NCBI GenBank assembly: GCA_035644475.1
Contig: DASQOL010000057.1
Coordinates: 6,928 to 70,927 of the forward strand
Direction: 5' to 3'
Length of the DNA stretch: 64,000 nucleotides
Source: FEN-1219 sp035644475
GTDB lineage: Bacteria > Pseudomonadota > Gammaproteobacteria > Steroidobacterales > Rariloculaceae
A program made the position numbers and the translations under genes. The first letter of the stretch is position 1. Every line of letters begins with the position of its first letter. The notes under the pieces are model-generated. The model saw only the letters and a program-made list of their open reading frames with translations, searched no databases and was not told the origin of the DNA. This document shows, piece by piece, positions 41,106 through 48,942 of this stretch.

Positions 41106-41158
41106 TCTAGACGAGCAAGGCCGACCGGCGCGTCTTCGAGGGCGCGACGGAAGGGCAC

Positions 41159-41208
41159 AAGGGTCCCGGTCTCCTCCCACCCCCCCGAGGCCGGGACCCT
41201 TCTTTTTT
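41159..41208 (+). terminator. Rho-independent terminator after degP
   Basis: An 11-bp stem AAGGGTCCCGG (41159-41169) / CCGGGACCCTT (41191-41201) with a 21-base C-rich loop, followed by CTTTTTT. About 55 bases after the stop codon. Confidence 0.88.
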
Positions 41209-41249
41209 GCGCGAGCCGCGGACCATAATGCCGCGGCTTCGTCGTTCCT

Positions 41250-41287
41250 GGTGTCAGACACTAGGGTCAGACACGAGGGTCAGACAC
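41250..41287. repeat. Family C palindrome cluster upstream of the PQQ-dehydrogenase gene
   Basis: GGTGTCAGACACT (41250-41262) followed by two partial copies GGGTCAGACAC (41264-41274 and 41277-41287) in 13-bp spacing. The palindromes lie 22-59 bases before the chosen start codon, so they may affect transcription or translation of the downstream gene. Confidence 0.75.
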
Positions 41288-41308
41288 GGATCGAGCGGGG
41301 GTGGGTCG

Positions 41309-43195
41309 ATGAGAGATCATTCGTCGCGCGGACGGCGCTCGCTCGCAAGCGCCTGCGCATCCATCTTCCTCGTCGTCGCCGCGCTGCTCGCCGCCACCGA
41401 CGTGAGCGCGCAGCCGGTGCTCGAGCCCGGCGCGGCGGTCTACGCCAAGTATTGCGCGTCGTGCCACGACCAAGTCGGCGCGCGCATTCCCGCGCGCGAC
41501 GCGCTCGCGCAGATGTCGCCGGCGCGCATCCTGCGCACGCTCGACTTCGGGCTGATGATGAGCATCGCGTACCCGATCAAGCGCCCCGACCGCGAGGCCG
41601 TCGCCGCGTTCCTCGGCAAGGGGCGCGACGACGCCGCGCCGCCGCCGAGCGCGTTCTGCTCCAAGGACACGCGGATCATGTCCGGCGAGGCGCGCGCGAG
41701 CTGGCCGGGCTGGGGCCCGTCGCCGGACAACGCGCGCTATCAAACGGCCGAGCGCGCGGGCCTCGACGCCGCCCAAGTCGCGCGGCTCGAGCTCAAGTGG
41801 GCCTACGGTTTCGGTGGCGACATCGTCGCGTTCGGGGCGCCGACGGTCGTGAACGGCACGCTGTTCGTCGGCAGCGCCGGCGGCGCCGTGCAGGCGCTCG
41901 ACGCGGCGACCGGCTGCCTGCACTGGCTCTATCAGGCGAACGGCCCGGTGCGCGCCGCGCCGACGATGGCGGAAGAGGGCGCGGACAAGACGCTGCTCTT
42001 CAGCGACCAGAACGGCGGCGTCTATGCCGTAAACGCCGCGACCGGCAAGCTCCGCTGGCAGACGCGGGTCGAGGAGCACGAGGCCACGCGCTTGACCGGT
42101 TCGTTCGCGGTCTACCGCGACCTGGCGTTCGTGCCGGCCGCGTCGTGGGAGGAGACGCGCTCGAACGATCCCGCGTATCAGTGCTGCACGTTCCGCGGCA
42201 GCGTCACGGCGGTGCGCGTTCGCGACGGCTCGGTCGCGTGGAAAGCGTATCTCGTGGACACGCCGCGCGCGACGGGCCGCACCGCCGCCGGCACGCCGAC
42301 GCACGGGCCGTCCGGCGCCGGCGTTTGGGCGACGCCCACCGTCGACGAGCGCCGCAACCTTCTATATATCACTACGGGCGACAACTACTCGAAGCCCGCA
42401 ACGGCAACGAGCGACGCGGTGGTGGCGCTCGACCTCGCCACCGGCCGCGTCGCGTGGTCGCAGCAGACCACCCCGAACGACGTCTGGAACGGGGCGTGCA
42501 ACAGCGGCGGGCCGAACTGCCCGGACGGCAGCGGCCCCGACCACGACTTCGGCTCCTCGGCGATGCTGCTACGGGCGCCGAACGGTTCCGACGTGCTCGT
42601 GGCCGGCCAGAAGTCCGGCGTCGTCTACGCGCTCGATCCCGCGAACGGCGGCAAGCTGCTCTGGCAGGCGCGCGTCGGCAAGGGCGGCACGAACGGCGGC
42701 GTGCAGTGGGGCATGGCGAGCGACGGCCGTAACGTCTACGCGGCGGTGTCGGACGTCGTGCGCTTGCAGAACGTGAGCGGGGCTGTGCCGGTCGGGTCGG
42801 CGCAGCTCGACCCGAAGGAAGGCGGCGGGCTCACCGCGCTCGACCTCGCGACCGGCCGCCGCGTCTGGTTCGCGCCGAGCACGCCGTGCGCTCCGCCGCG
42901 TCTCGGATGCAGCCCGGCGCAGCCGGCCGCCGTGACGGCGATTCCGGACGCGGTGTTCACGGGGTCGGTCGACGGCCATCTGCGCGCGTTCTCGACGGCG
43001 GACGGCAAGCTCGTCTGGGACTTCGACACGGCGCGCGACTACCGTACCGTCAACGGCGTGGCCGGCAAGGGCGGCTCGCTCGACGGCGCCGGCCCCGTGA
43101 TCGTCGCCGGCATGGTGTTCGTCAACTCGGGCTACCCGCGCTTCGGCGGGCTGCCCGGCAACGTGCTCCTCGCTTTCGGCGTCCCCGGAAAATAG
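41309..43195 (+). CDS. Cytochrome c / PQQ beta-propeller dehydrogenase, polyvinyl-alcohol-dehydrogenase-like (628 aa)
   Basis: Periplasmic quinohaemoprotein. The ATG at 41309 gives a signal peptide (SIFLVVAALLAATDVSA) after a basic stretch. A cytochrome c domain follows with CASCH at 49-53 and the distal PARILRTLDFGLMMSIAYPI region. From about 125 the chain is an eight-bladed PQQ propeller: ASWPGWGPSPDNARYQ, VGSAGGAVQALDAATGCLHWLYQ, NAATGKLRWQTRV and similar W-docking repeats. The order (cytochrome first) is that of the PVA dehydrogenase family. It probably oxidises an alcohol and passes electrons to the attached haem. The TAG stop lies in a family B repeat arm (43189-43213). Confidence 0.85.
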   Translation: MRDHSSRGRRSLASACASIFLVVAALLAATDVSAQPVLEPGAAVYAKYCASCHDQVGARIPARDALAQMSPARILRTLDFGLMMSIAYPIKRPDREAVAAFLGKGRDDAAPPPSAFCSKDTRIMSGEARASWPGWGPSPDNARYQTAERAGLDAAQVARLELKWAYGFGGDIVAFGAPTVVNGTLFVGSAGGAVQALDAATGCLHWLYQANGPVRAAPTMAEEGADKTLLFSDQNGGVYAVNAATGKLRWQTRVEEHEATRLTGSFAVYRDLAFVPAASWEETRSNDPAYQCCTFRGSVTAVRVRDGSVAWKAYLVDTPRATGRTAAGTPTHGPSGAGVWATPTVDERRNLLYITTGDNYSKPATATSDAVVALDLATGRVAWSQQTTPNDVWNGACNSGGPNCPDGSGPDHDFGSSAMLLRAPNGSDVLVAGQKSGVVYALDPANGGKLLWQARVGKGGTNGGVQWGMASDGRNVYAAVSDVVRLQNVSGAVPVGSAQLDPKEGGGLTALDLATGRRVWFAPSTPCAPPRLGCSPAQPAAVTAIPDAVFTGSVDGHLRAFSTADGKLVWDFDTARDYRTVNGVAGKGGSLDGAGPVIVAGMVFVNSGYPRFGGLPGNVLLAFGVPGK

Positions 43196-43213
43196 GGACA
43201 GGTTACTTTTTCG
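43189..43213. repeat. Family B outer arm (left) before the parvulin gene
   Basis: AAAATAGGGACAGGTTAC followed by TTTTTCG. Its complement is not nearby but at 44313-44339, so the two arms bracket a 1.1 kb segment. The dehydrogenase stop codon TAG is within the arm. Confidence 0.8.
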
Positions 43214-43318
43214 CGGCCGACCGCCATGGATGGCGGAAGTGCCGCGATTGCAGGAGCAAATCGCGGCCGACCGCCATGGATGGCGGAAGTGCCGCGATTG
43301 CAGGAGCAAATCGCGGCG
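43211..43318. repeat. Family A double-hairpin repeat, two identical 50-bp tandem units
   Basis: Units at 43211-43260 and 43261-43310 are identical; a fragment (TCGCGGCG) begins a third. Each contains CCGCCATGGATGGCGG and CCGCGATT-gcaggagca-AATCGCGG. They are intergenic, upstream of the parvulin GTG. Here the period is 50, not a multiple of three. Confidence 0.92.
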
Positions 43319-43355
43319 TCGCGCGCACTCCGGCTCGCAGCGTAGACTTGCGCGC

Positions 43356-44204
43356 GTGAGAGCGTTCGTCGTCAAGTCGCTGAAGGATCCGCTGCTTCAC
43401 TTCCTCGTGATCGGCATCGCCTTGTTCGCGGCGTCTGCGTGGCGCGGCCAATCGATCCGCGCGGGCCGCGAGCGCATCGTGGTCGGCGCCGAGCAGGTGG
43501 TGCAGGCCCGCGACGCCGCGACGGCGCTCGAGGGCCGGGCGCTCACGAGGGACGAGCTCGCGGAGCTCATCGAGCCGACGGTCCGTGAAGAAGTGCTGTA
43601 CCGCGAGGCGCTTGCGCTCCGGCTCGACGAAAACGACGACGAGGTGCGCCGCCGGCTCGTCGAGAAGATGCAATACCTCACGCAGGACCTCGCGGATCCG
43701 GAGGCGGCGTCGGAGGCCGAGCTCGAGGCGTTCTACGCCGCGCATCCCGAGCGGTTCGCGGTGCCGGAGCTGGTCACGTTCGAGCAGGTGTTCTTCGATC
43801 CGGGCAAGCGGGGCGCGGCGCTTCAGGCGGACGCGACTGCGGGGCTCGCGAAGCTCGCCGCCGGCGCCGCTCCGCGCGACGTCGGCGACCGCACCCCGCT
43901 GCGCGAGTCCTACGCGAACGCGCCGCGGGAGCAGGTGACGATACTGTTTGGCGGTGCGCTCGCCGATGCGGTCTTCAGCGTCGCGCCCGGCGCGTGGGTG
44001 GGGCCGTTCCGGTCGGACTTCGGCCTGCACGTCGTGCGGTTGAACGCGCGCACCGAGCGCACACAGCCGCCGTACCCCGAGATCCGCGACCGCGTCGCCG
44101 CGGAATTCGCCTCCGACCGGCGCCGCGCGCGCAACGATGCCGACTACGCGCGGATGCGCTCCCACTACGACGTGGTGATCGAGTGGCCCGCGGATGAAAA
44201 ATAG
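43356..44204 (+). CDS. Membrane-anchored parvulin-type peptidyl-prolyl isomerase (282 aa)
   Basis: GTG at 43356 gives VRAFVVKSLKDPLLHFLVIGIALFAASAWRG; a longer ATG-started frame from 43230 reads through the repeats and is improbable. One transmembrane helix (about 14-32) anchors it; the rest is periplasmic. A helical SurA/PpiD-like region (about 45-130, LAELIEPTVREEVLYREALALRLDENDDEVRRRLVEKMQYL) leads to a short rotamase core with LVTFEQVFFDP and VAPGAWVGPFRSDFGLHVVRLNARTE, the PpiC C-terminal strand pattern. The TAG stop lies inside the next repeat. The following gene encodes a HupE/UreJ-type protein, and both may be a pair. Confidence 0.82.
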   Translation: MRAFVVKSLKDPLLHFLVIGIALFAASAWRGQSIRAGRERIVVGAEQVVQARDAATALEGRALTRDELAELIEPTVREEVLYREALALRLDENDDEVRRRLVEKMQYLTQDLADPEAASEAELEAFYAAHPERFAVPELVTFEQVFFDPGKRGAALQADATAGLAKLAAGAAPRDVGDRTPLRESYANAPREQVTILFGGALADAVFSVAPGAWVGPFRSDFGLHVVRLNARTERTQPPYPEIRDRVAAEFASDRRRARNDADYARMRSHYDVVIEWPADEK

Positions 44205-44339
44205 GGACATGTTGCCTTTTCGGCGGCCGCTTTCTCGGCGCAGCGGTGCCGATGTGACACACCGGCACCGAAACGGCAGCCCCCGAAAAGGCAACATGTC
44301 CCCATTTTTCTTCCGGAAAAGTAACCTGTCCCTATTTTT
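44197..44339. repeat. Family B compound repeat: inner inverted pair plus outer right arm
   Basis: Inner arms at 44197-44223 (AAAAATAGGGACATGTTGCC...) and 44283-44309 are complementary over more than 25 bases, with one mismatch (CCCC for CCCT). The outer right arm (44313-44339, CCGGAAAAGTAACCTGTCCC then TATTTTT) pairs with 43189-43213. The parvulin TAG sits in the inner left arm, and the next gene starts inside the right inner arm. Confidence 0.9.
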
Positions 44340-45327
44340 CATCACGCTGCTGGTGGCGGGGAGCGCGTGTGCGCATCGGCTGAGCCCCGCGTTCTTCGGT
44401 GTCACGGAGACGGCGCAAGACATCTACGACGTACAGTGGAAAGTGTCGATCTCCGGCGGCCTTGCCGCCGCGCTCGAGCCGAAGGTCCCGGACGGCTGCA
44501 CGCTCAGCGGGGTGCGCAGCTACGTGGTGGGCGAGGACGTGCGCTTCCAGCATGCCGCCATGTCATGTCCCGGCGGCCTGGGCGGCCGCGAGCTCGTCAT
44601 CGACGGTTTGGCGCAGACGCAGACCGACGTACTGGTGCGCGTCGACTATCTCGACGGTACTGCCACGAACGAGCGGCTCACGCCGTCCGCTCCGAGCGTC
44701 GTGATCCCGGAGCGGCCGAGCGCGTTCGAGGTGGTGCGCACCTACACCGCGCTCGGCGTCGAGCACATCCTGCTCGGCGTCGACCACCTGCTGTTCGTGC
44801 TGGCGCTGCTGCTGCTCGTGCGCGGCGTGGGCCGGCTCGTCGCAACGGTCACCGCCTTCACGGTTGCGCACAGCGTCACGCTCGCCGCCGCGACGCTCGG
44901 CTTTGTGCACGTGCCGCCGGCGCCGGTGGAAGCCGTGATCGCGCTCAGCATCCTGTTTCTCGCGTCGGAGCTCGCGCGCCGGCGGCTCGCGGCGCCCGGC
45001 GCTGCGGCCGACGCGGCCGCCGATCTCACCGCGCGCTTTCCTTGGATCGTGGCGTTCTCGTTCGGCCTGCTGCACGGGTTCGGCTTCGCCGGCGCGCTGT
45101 CCGAGGTCGGTGTGCCGGCGCGCGCGGTGCCGCTGGCGCTCTTGTTCTTCAATGTTGGCGTCGAGATCGGCCAGGTCGCGTTCATCGCCGCGGTGCTCGC
45201 GGCCGGCTGGCTGATCCGCCGCGCGGCGGCCGCGCCGCCCGTCTGGTGGCCGCGAGCGGCCGCCTACGGCATCGGCTCGGTCGCGGCGTTCTGGGTCGTC
45301 GAGCGCACGCTCGCCGTCTTCGCGTAG
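44296..45327 (+). CDS. HupE/UreJ-family membrane protein whose signal peptide begins in a repeat (343 aa)
   Basis: Polytopic membrane protein. The ATG at 44296 gives MSPFFFRKSNLSLFFITLLVAGSACAHRLSP; codons up to about residue 15 come from family B repeat arms. An upstream ATG at 44194 would put the whole repeat into the protein. After a periplasmic domain (about 25-130, FFGVTETAQDIYDVQWKVSISGG) the HupE/UreJ domain starts: FEVVRTYTALGVEHILLGVDHLLFVLALLLLVRG, then six or so helices, including HSVTLAAATLGF and LLHGFGFAGALSEVG with conserved histidines. Homologues are thought to transport or bind metals (nickel/cobalt) for enzymes; here it follows a parvulin gene. Role unproven. Confidence 0.85.
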   Translation: MSPFFFRKSNLSLFFITLLVAGSACAHRLSPAFFGVTETAQDIYDVQWKVSISGGLAAALEPKVPDGCTLSGVRSYVVGEDVRFQHAAMSCPGGLGGRELVIDGLAQTQTDVLVRVDYLDGTATNERLTPSAPSVVIPERPSAFEVVRTYTALGVEHILLGVDHLLFVLALLLLVRGVGRLVATVTAFTVAHSVTLAAATLGFVHVPPAPVEAVIALSILFLASELARRRLAAPGAAADAAADLTARFPWIVAFSFGLLHGFGFAGALSEVGVPARAVPLALLFFNVGVEIGQVAFIAAVLAAGWLIRRAAAAPPVWWPRAAAYGIGSVAAFWVVERTLAVFA

Positions 45328-45339
45328 TAGGCTCTCATC

Positions 45340-46368
45340 ATGACGGAACGATTGTTGACCGCGGTCGTCGGGAGCTACCCGCAGCCGGATTGGCTCATCG
45401 ACCGCGCCATGCTCACCAAGATGATGGCGCCGCGCGTGCGCGTGCAGCAGGTGTGGCGGATCCCCGAGGAGCGGCTCGAGGCGGCGCAGGACGACGCGAC
45501 GATCGTCGCGATCCGTGAGCAGGAGCGCGCCGGCGTCGACATCATCACCGACGGCGAGATCCGCCGCGAGAGCTACTCGAACAGGTTCGCCAACGCGCTC
45601 GACGGCATCGACCGCGAGCGCGTCGGCGAGATCGTCGGCCGCACGGGCGCGAAGATTCCGGTGCCGATCGTGTCGGGGCCGATCCGGCGGCGGGCGCCGA
45701 TCGAGGTGCGCGACGTCGAGTTCCTGCGCGCCAACACCAACCGCAAGATCAAAATCACGCTGCCCGGCCCGTTCACGATGACGCAGCAGGTGGTGGACGA
45801 GCACTACCGCGACGAGGAAGCGCTGGCGCTCGCGTACGCCGACGCCGTGAACCAAGAGGTTCGCGATCTTTTCGCCGCCGGTGCCGACGTGGTGCAGCTC
45901 GACGAGCCGTGGCTCCAGGCGCGCGCGGAGAACGCGCGCCGGTACGGCATCAAGGCGATCGACCGCGCGCTCGCGGGTGTCACCGGCACGACGGCGCTGC
46001 ACCTGTGCTTCGGCTATGCCGCGCTCGTCAAGAGCAAGCCCGCGAGCGGCTATTCGTTCTTGGAGGAGCTCGAGCAGTGCGCGGCGCAGCAGATCTCGAT
46101 CGAAGCCGCGCAGCCGCGTCTCGACCTCTCCATCTTGAAGGCGTTGCCGTCGAAAACAGTGCTGGTCGGCGTGCTCGACTTGGACGACCGCAACGTCGAG
46201 ACGCCGCAGCAGGTGGCCGCGCGGATCCGCGCGGCGCTCGAGGTGCTGCCGCCCGAGCGCCTGATCGCGACGCCCGATTGCGGCATGAAGTACCTGCCGC
46301 GCGCCGTCGCGTTCGGCAAGCTCGCGGCGCTCGCGGCCGGCGCCGCGATCGTACGCGCGGAGCTCTGA
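45340..46368 (+). CDS. MetE-like cobalamin-independent methionine synthase family protein (342 aa)
   Basis: Half-length member of the MetE C-terminal family (full MetE is about 750 residues). It carries the zinc-site elements: HLCFGY at about 210-215 (His and Cys ligands), E in a conserved EELEQCAAQQISIEAA-type strand, and CGMKYLPR at about 309-316 (Cys ligand). The start TAVVGSYPQPDWLID is typical of the single-domain archaeal-type MetE/MtaD subfamily. It could transfer a methyl group to homocysteine from a corrinoid or folate donor, or have another methyltransferase role. It starts 12 bases after the HupE/UreJ gene and precedes an isoaspartyl peptidase gene by 4 bases, so the three are probably an operon. 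Confidence 0.88.
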   Translation: MTERLLTAVVGSYPQPDWLIDRAMLTKMMAPRVRVQQVWRIPEERLEAAQDDATIVAIREQERAGVDIITDGEIRRESYSNRFANALDGIDRERVGEIVGRTGAKIPVPIVSGPIRRRAPIEVRDVEFLRANTNRKIKITLPGPFTMTQQVVDEHYRDEEALALAYADAVNQEVRDLFAAGADVVQLDEPWLQARAENARRYGIKAIDRALAGVTGTTALHLCFGYAALVKSKPASGYSFLEELEQCAAQQISIEAAQPRLDLSILKALPSKTVLVGVLDLDDRNVETPQQVAARIRAALEVLPPERLIATPDCGMKYLPRAVAFGKLAALAAGAAIVRAEL

Positions 46369-46372
46369 GCTC

Positions 46373-47365
46373 GTGCCCGCGCGAGCCGTGAAGCGACGCC
46401 GCACGCCGCCGGAGGCCGCGGCGGCGCGGAGCCGCCTGCGCGGCGCGGCCAAACGCTGGTCGCTCGCGGTCCACGGCGGCGCCGGCGCGGCGCGCGACGA
46501 CGGTCTCGACGCGCGGCGTGCCGAAGCGATCCGCGCCGCGCTCGCCGACGTGCTCGCGGCCGGCGCGGCCATGCTCGCGGCGGGCGCCGCGGGCCTCGAC
46601 GTGGTCGAAGACGCGGTGCGCCGGCTCGAGGACTCGCCGCTCTTCAACGCCGGCAAGGGCGCGGTGTTCAACGCGCACGGCGAGCACGAGCTCGACGCGT
46701 CGATCATGGACGGCAAGGATCTGCGCGCCGGCGCGGTCGCGAACGTGCGCGGCATCAAGAACCCGGTCGCGCTCGCACGCTTGATCATGGAGCGCTCGCC
46801 GCACGTGCTGCTCCAGGGCGCGGGCGCGCAGGCGTTCGCTATCTCCCAGGGTATGGGGCTCGTCGGCCCCGACTACTTCTGGACCGAGGAGCGCTGGAGC
46901 GCGTTCAAGGAGGCGCGACTGCACAGCGGCTCGCGCCAAACGCGCGACTTGGGCACCGTCGGCGCCGTGGCGCTCGACAGCACCGGCGACCTCGCGGCCG
47001 CGACGTCCACCGGCGGCGTCACCAACAAGCTGCCGGGCCGCGTCGGCGACTCCGCGGTGATCGGCGCGGGAACCTATGCGAGCAACGCGTCGTGCGCGGT
47101 ATCGTGCACGGGGCAGGGCGAGCACTTCATCCGCGCCACCGTGGCGCGCGACATCTGCGCGCTCGTCGAGTACGCGAAGCTCGACGCGCGCACGGCGGCC
47201 CACACCGTCATCGAGCGGCGGCTGGCGCAAATCGGCGGCAAGGGCGGAGTGATCGTCGCGGCGAACGACGGCGTCGTCGCGTGCGTGTTCAACACCGAGC
47301 TCATGTACCGCGGCTTCGTGACCCACGACACGCCCGCGCGCACCGCGATCGCCGCGGAAAGCTGA
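46373..47365 (+). CDS. Isoaspartyl peptidase/L-asparaginase, Ntn hydrolase (330 aa)
   Basis: GTG start at 46373. After a basic lead (about 30 residues) the family begins WSLAVHGGAGAARDDGLD. The autocleaved beta-chain starts at T195 in SRQTRDLGTVGAVALDSTGDLAAATSTGG, with the TSTGGV substrate loop and GDSAVIGAGTYA downstream. Precursor length and arrangement match IaaA-type enzymes that hydrolyse beta-aspartyl peptides or asparagine. No signal peptide is evident. It lies 4 bases after the MetE-like gene. The next gene is on the other strand, 6 bases away. Confidence 0.9.
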   Translation: MPARAVKRRRTPPEAAAARSRLRGAAKRWSLAVHGGAGAARDDGLDARRAEAIRAALADVLAAGAAMLAAGAAGLDVVEDAVRRLEDSPLFNAGKGAVFNAHGEHELDASIMDGKDLRAGAVANVRGIKNPVALARLIMERSPHVLLQGAGAQAFAISQGMGLVGPDYFWTEERWSAFKEARLHSGSRQTRDLGTVGAVALDSTGDLAAATSTGGVTNKLPGRVGDSAVIGAGTYASNASCAVSCTGQGEHFIRATVARDICALVEYAKLDARTAAHTVIERRLAQIGGKGGVIVAANDGVVACVFNTELMYRGFVTHDTPARTAIAAES

Positions 47366-47371
47366 CGTCTC

Positions 47372-48940
47372 TCAGCTCGCCGGCGGCCCGTCGGGCTTGG
47401 CGAGATCGCAGCCCGCTTGCTTGGCGCAGAGCTCGCCGAGCAGGTCCGCCGTGCTCCGGTAGACCTCGATCGTTTGCCCGCGACCGTGGCCGCCGGCCTT
47501 GCCGAGCGCGGCGTCGACCGGCGTGAGGCCGCGCGCGTCGGCCGTGTCGATCGCGGCGCCGTGCTCCACGAGAAATTTCACGACGTCGTTCCAGCCCCAG
47601 AACGCCGCGCCGAAGAGCGCCGTCGCACCCCGCGCGTTGGCGGCGCCGCGGTCGGCGGTGGTGCGCTGGTTGACCTTCGCGCCCGCGTCTATGAGCACTC
47701 GCAGCGCTTCGATCGATTTCTGCTGGACGTCGGGCGTCGTGTAGTGCGGGATGCCGGGGCCGTAGCCGCGCGGATCGCATTCCACCGAGCCGTACCCCGC
47801 CGCCGCCATCAGCGGCGCGATGCCCGCAATGTTCGGCAAGTCGAGCCGCGCGCCGTGCGCGATCAGAAGCTGCATCGCCGGCGCGTCGAAGGTCTTCGCC
47901 GCGCGCAGCAGCGGCGTGGCGCCGGTCGTGAGCATGGTGTCGCAACCCCGGTCGTCGCCGATGTGCCGATACGGCGGCACTCCGAGCTTGAGCTGGGCGT
48001 TGGGATTGGCGCCTTTGTCGAGCAGCAAGCGGACGACGTCGAGGCTCGTGGTCGTATCGGTCGACATCCGGTCCGGCCGGCCGCCGTGGGGCAGCGTGTT
48101 CAGATCCACGGCGGAGTAGAGCGGCGTGCGCCCCCACCAGTCCCACTTGTTTACGTTCGCGCCGCGCTCGATCAGATACTTCGCGAGGTCGAAGTGGAAG
48201 TTGTCCACGGCAAGGAACAGCGGCGTCACGTTCTTGGGATCGGCGAGATCGATGCTCGCGCCGCCCTCCACGAGAGCGCGCGCGCACTCGACGCAGCCCT
48301 CGCGCGCGGCGTAGAGCAGCGCCGTGAGGCCGCCCATCGGCCGATACATCCGGCGCGGCTCGCCGGTGACCTGGCGCGGCCAGTTGTTCTCCACGGAGCG
48401 CGCGTCGACCTCGGCGCCGCGCTCCACGAGCAGGCGCACCATCTCGGGCTGGACTTGCGCCGCGGCCCACATGAGCGCCGTCTGTTGTCGCCAGCGCTCG
48501 CGCGCGTTCGGATTCGCGCCGCGATCGAGCAGCAGGCGGGCGGCCGCGACGTTGCTGCTGCGCGCGACGATCATGAGCGCCGTTTCGCCGTCGGCGCCCG
48601 GTGACTCGACGTTGGCCCCCGCGTCGAGCAGCCGCTCGATGACGCCGGCGTCGCCCACGGTCGCGGCCTCGCCCATCGGCGTGGCGCCGAACTCGTTTGC
48701 GACGGTCGCGTCCGCGCCCTTCGCGAGCAGGCGGTCGATCAAGGTTGCGTCGCCGTAGTGGACGGCGTAGTGCAGCGCGGTCGTGCCGTCCGGCATGGCG
48801 TCGCGCACGTCCGCGCCCTCGTCGAGCGCCGCGAGCGCGCGCGCCGTGTCGTTCGCTTTCGCGGCCGCGAGCAGGGCGCTCTGCGCGTGCACGTTCGCGA
48901 ACGCGAGCAGCGCGAGAGCCGCCGTGAAGCGCCGCAGCAT
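47372..48940 (-). CDS. Exported ankyrin-repeat protein of cassette 1 (522 aa)
   Basis: Periplasmic ankyrin protein. The ATG at 48938-48940 gives MLRRFTAALALLAFANVHAQ; an in-frame TTG at 48946 overlaps the previous stop. Beginning at about 23, a run of about 12-13 ankyrin repeats shows the standard DGTTALHYAVHYGDATLIDRLLAKGADA and ATALFGAAFWGWNDVVKFLVEHGAAIDTAD patterns, interrupted by a loop of about 40 residues around 280-320. The C-terminus contains three cysteines (ELCAKQAGCDLAK). No enzyme domain. It is the last gene of a minus-strand operon after DUF1552 (gap 2 bases) and DUF1592. The protein encoded at 56.5-58.1 kb has the same length and the same partners. Confidence 0.9.
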   Translation of the reverse strand: MLRRFTAALALLAFANVHAQSALLAAAKANDTARALAALDEGADVRDAMPDGTTALHYAVHYGDATLIDRLLAKGADATVANEFGATPMGEAATVGDAGVIERLLDAGANVESPGADGETALMIVARSSNVAAARLLLDRGANPNARERWRQQTALMWAAAQVQPEMVRLLVERGAEVDARSVENNWPRQVTGEPRRMYRPMGGLTALLYAAREGCVECARALVEGGASIDLADPKNVTPLFLAVDNFHFDLAKYLIERGANVNKWDWWGRTPLYSAVDLNTLPHGGRPDRMSTDTTTSLDVVRLLLDKGANPNAQLKLGVPPYRHIGDDRGCDTMLTTGATPLLRAAKTFDAPAMQLLIAHGARLDLPNIAGIAPLMAAAGYGSVECDPRGYGPGIPHYTTPDVQQKSIEALRVLIDAGAKVNQRTTADRGAANARGATALFGAAFWGWNDVVKFLVEHGAAIDTADARGLTPVDAALGKAGGHGRGQTIEVYRSTADLLGELCAKQAGCDLAKPDGPPAS

Positions 48941-48942
48941 CG

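Noticed and set aside
43211..43318. CRISPR array
   Set aside because: Only two identical units without spacers; the whole unit is repeated and folds into two hairpins. No cas genes nearby.
43230..43355. ATG-started extension of the parvulin through the repeats
   Set aside because: It would translate family A repeats; the GTG at 43356 leads directly into the anchor helix.
44563..46788. 741-codon minus-strand frame over HupE/UreJ, MetE-like and peptidase genes
   Set aside because: It spans three genes with strong motifs on the other strand; no recognisable domain.
47372..48940. Ankyrin proteins as secreted eukaryote-like effectors
   Set aside because: They have Sec signal peptides and sit in operons with periplasmic haem and Tat proteins, favouring a periplasmic role over host injection.
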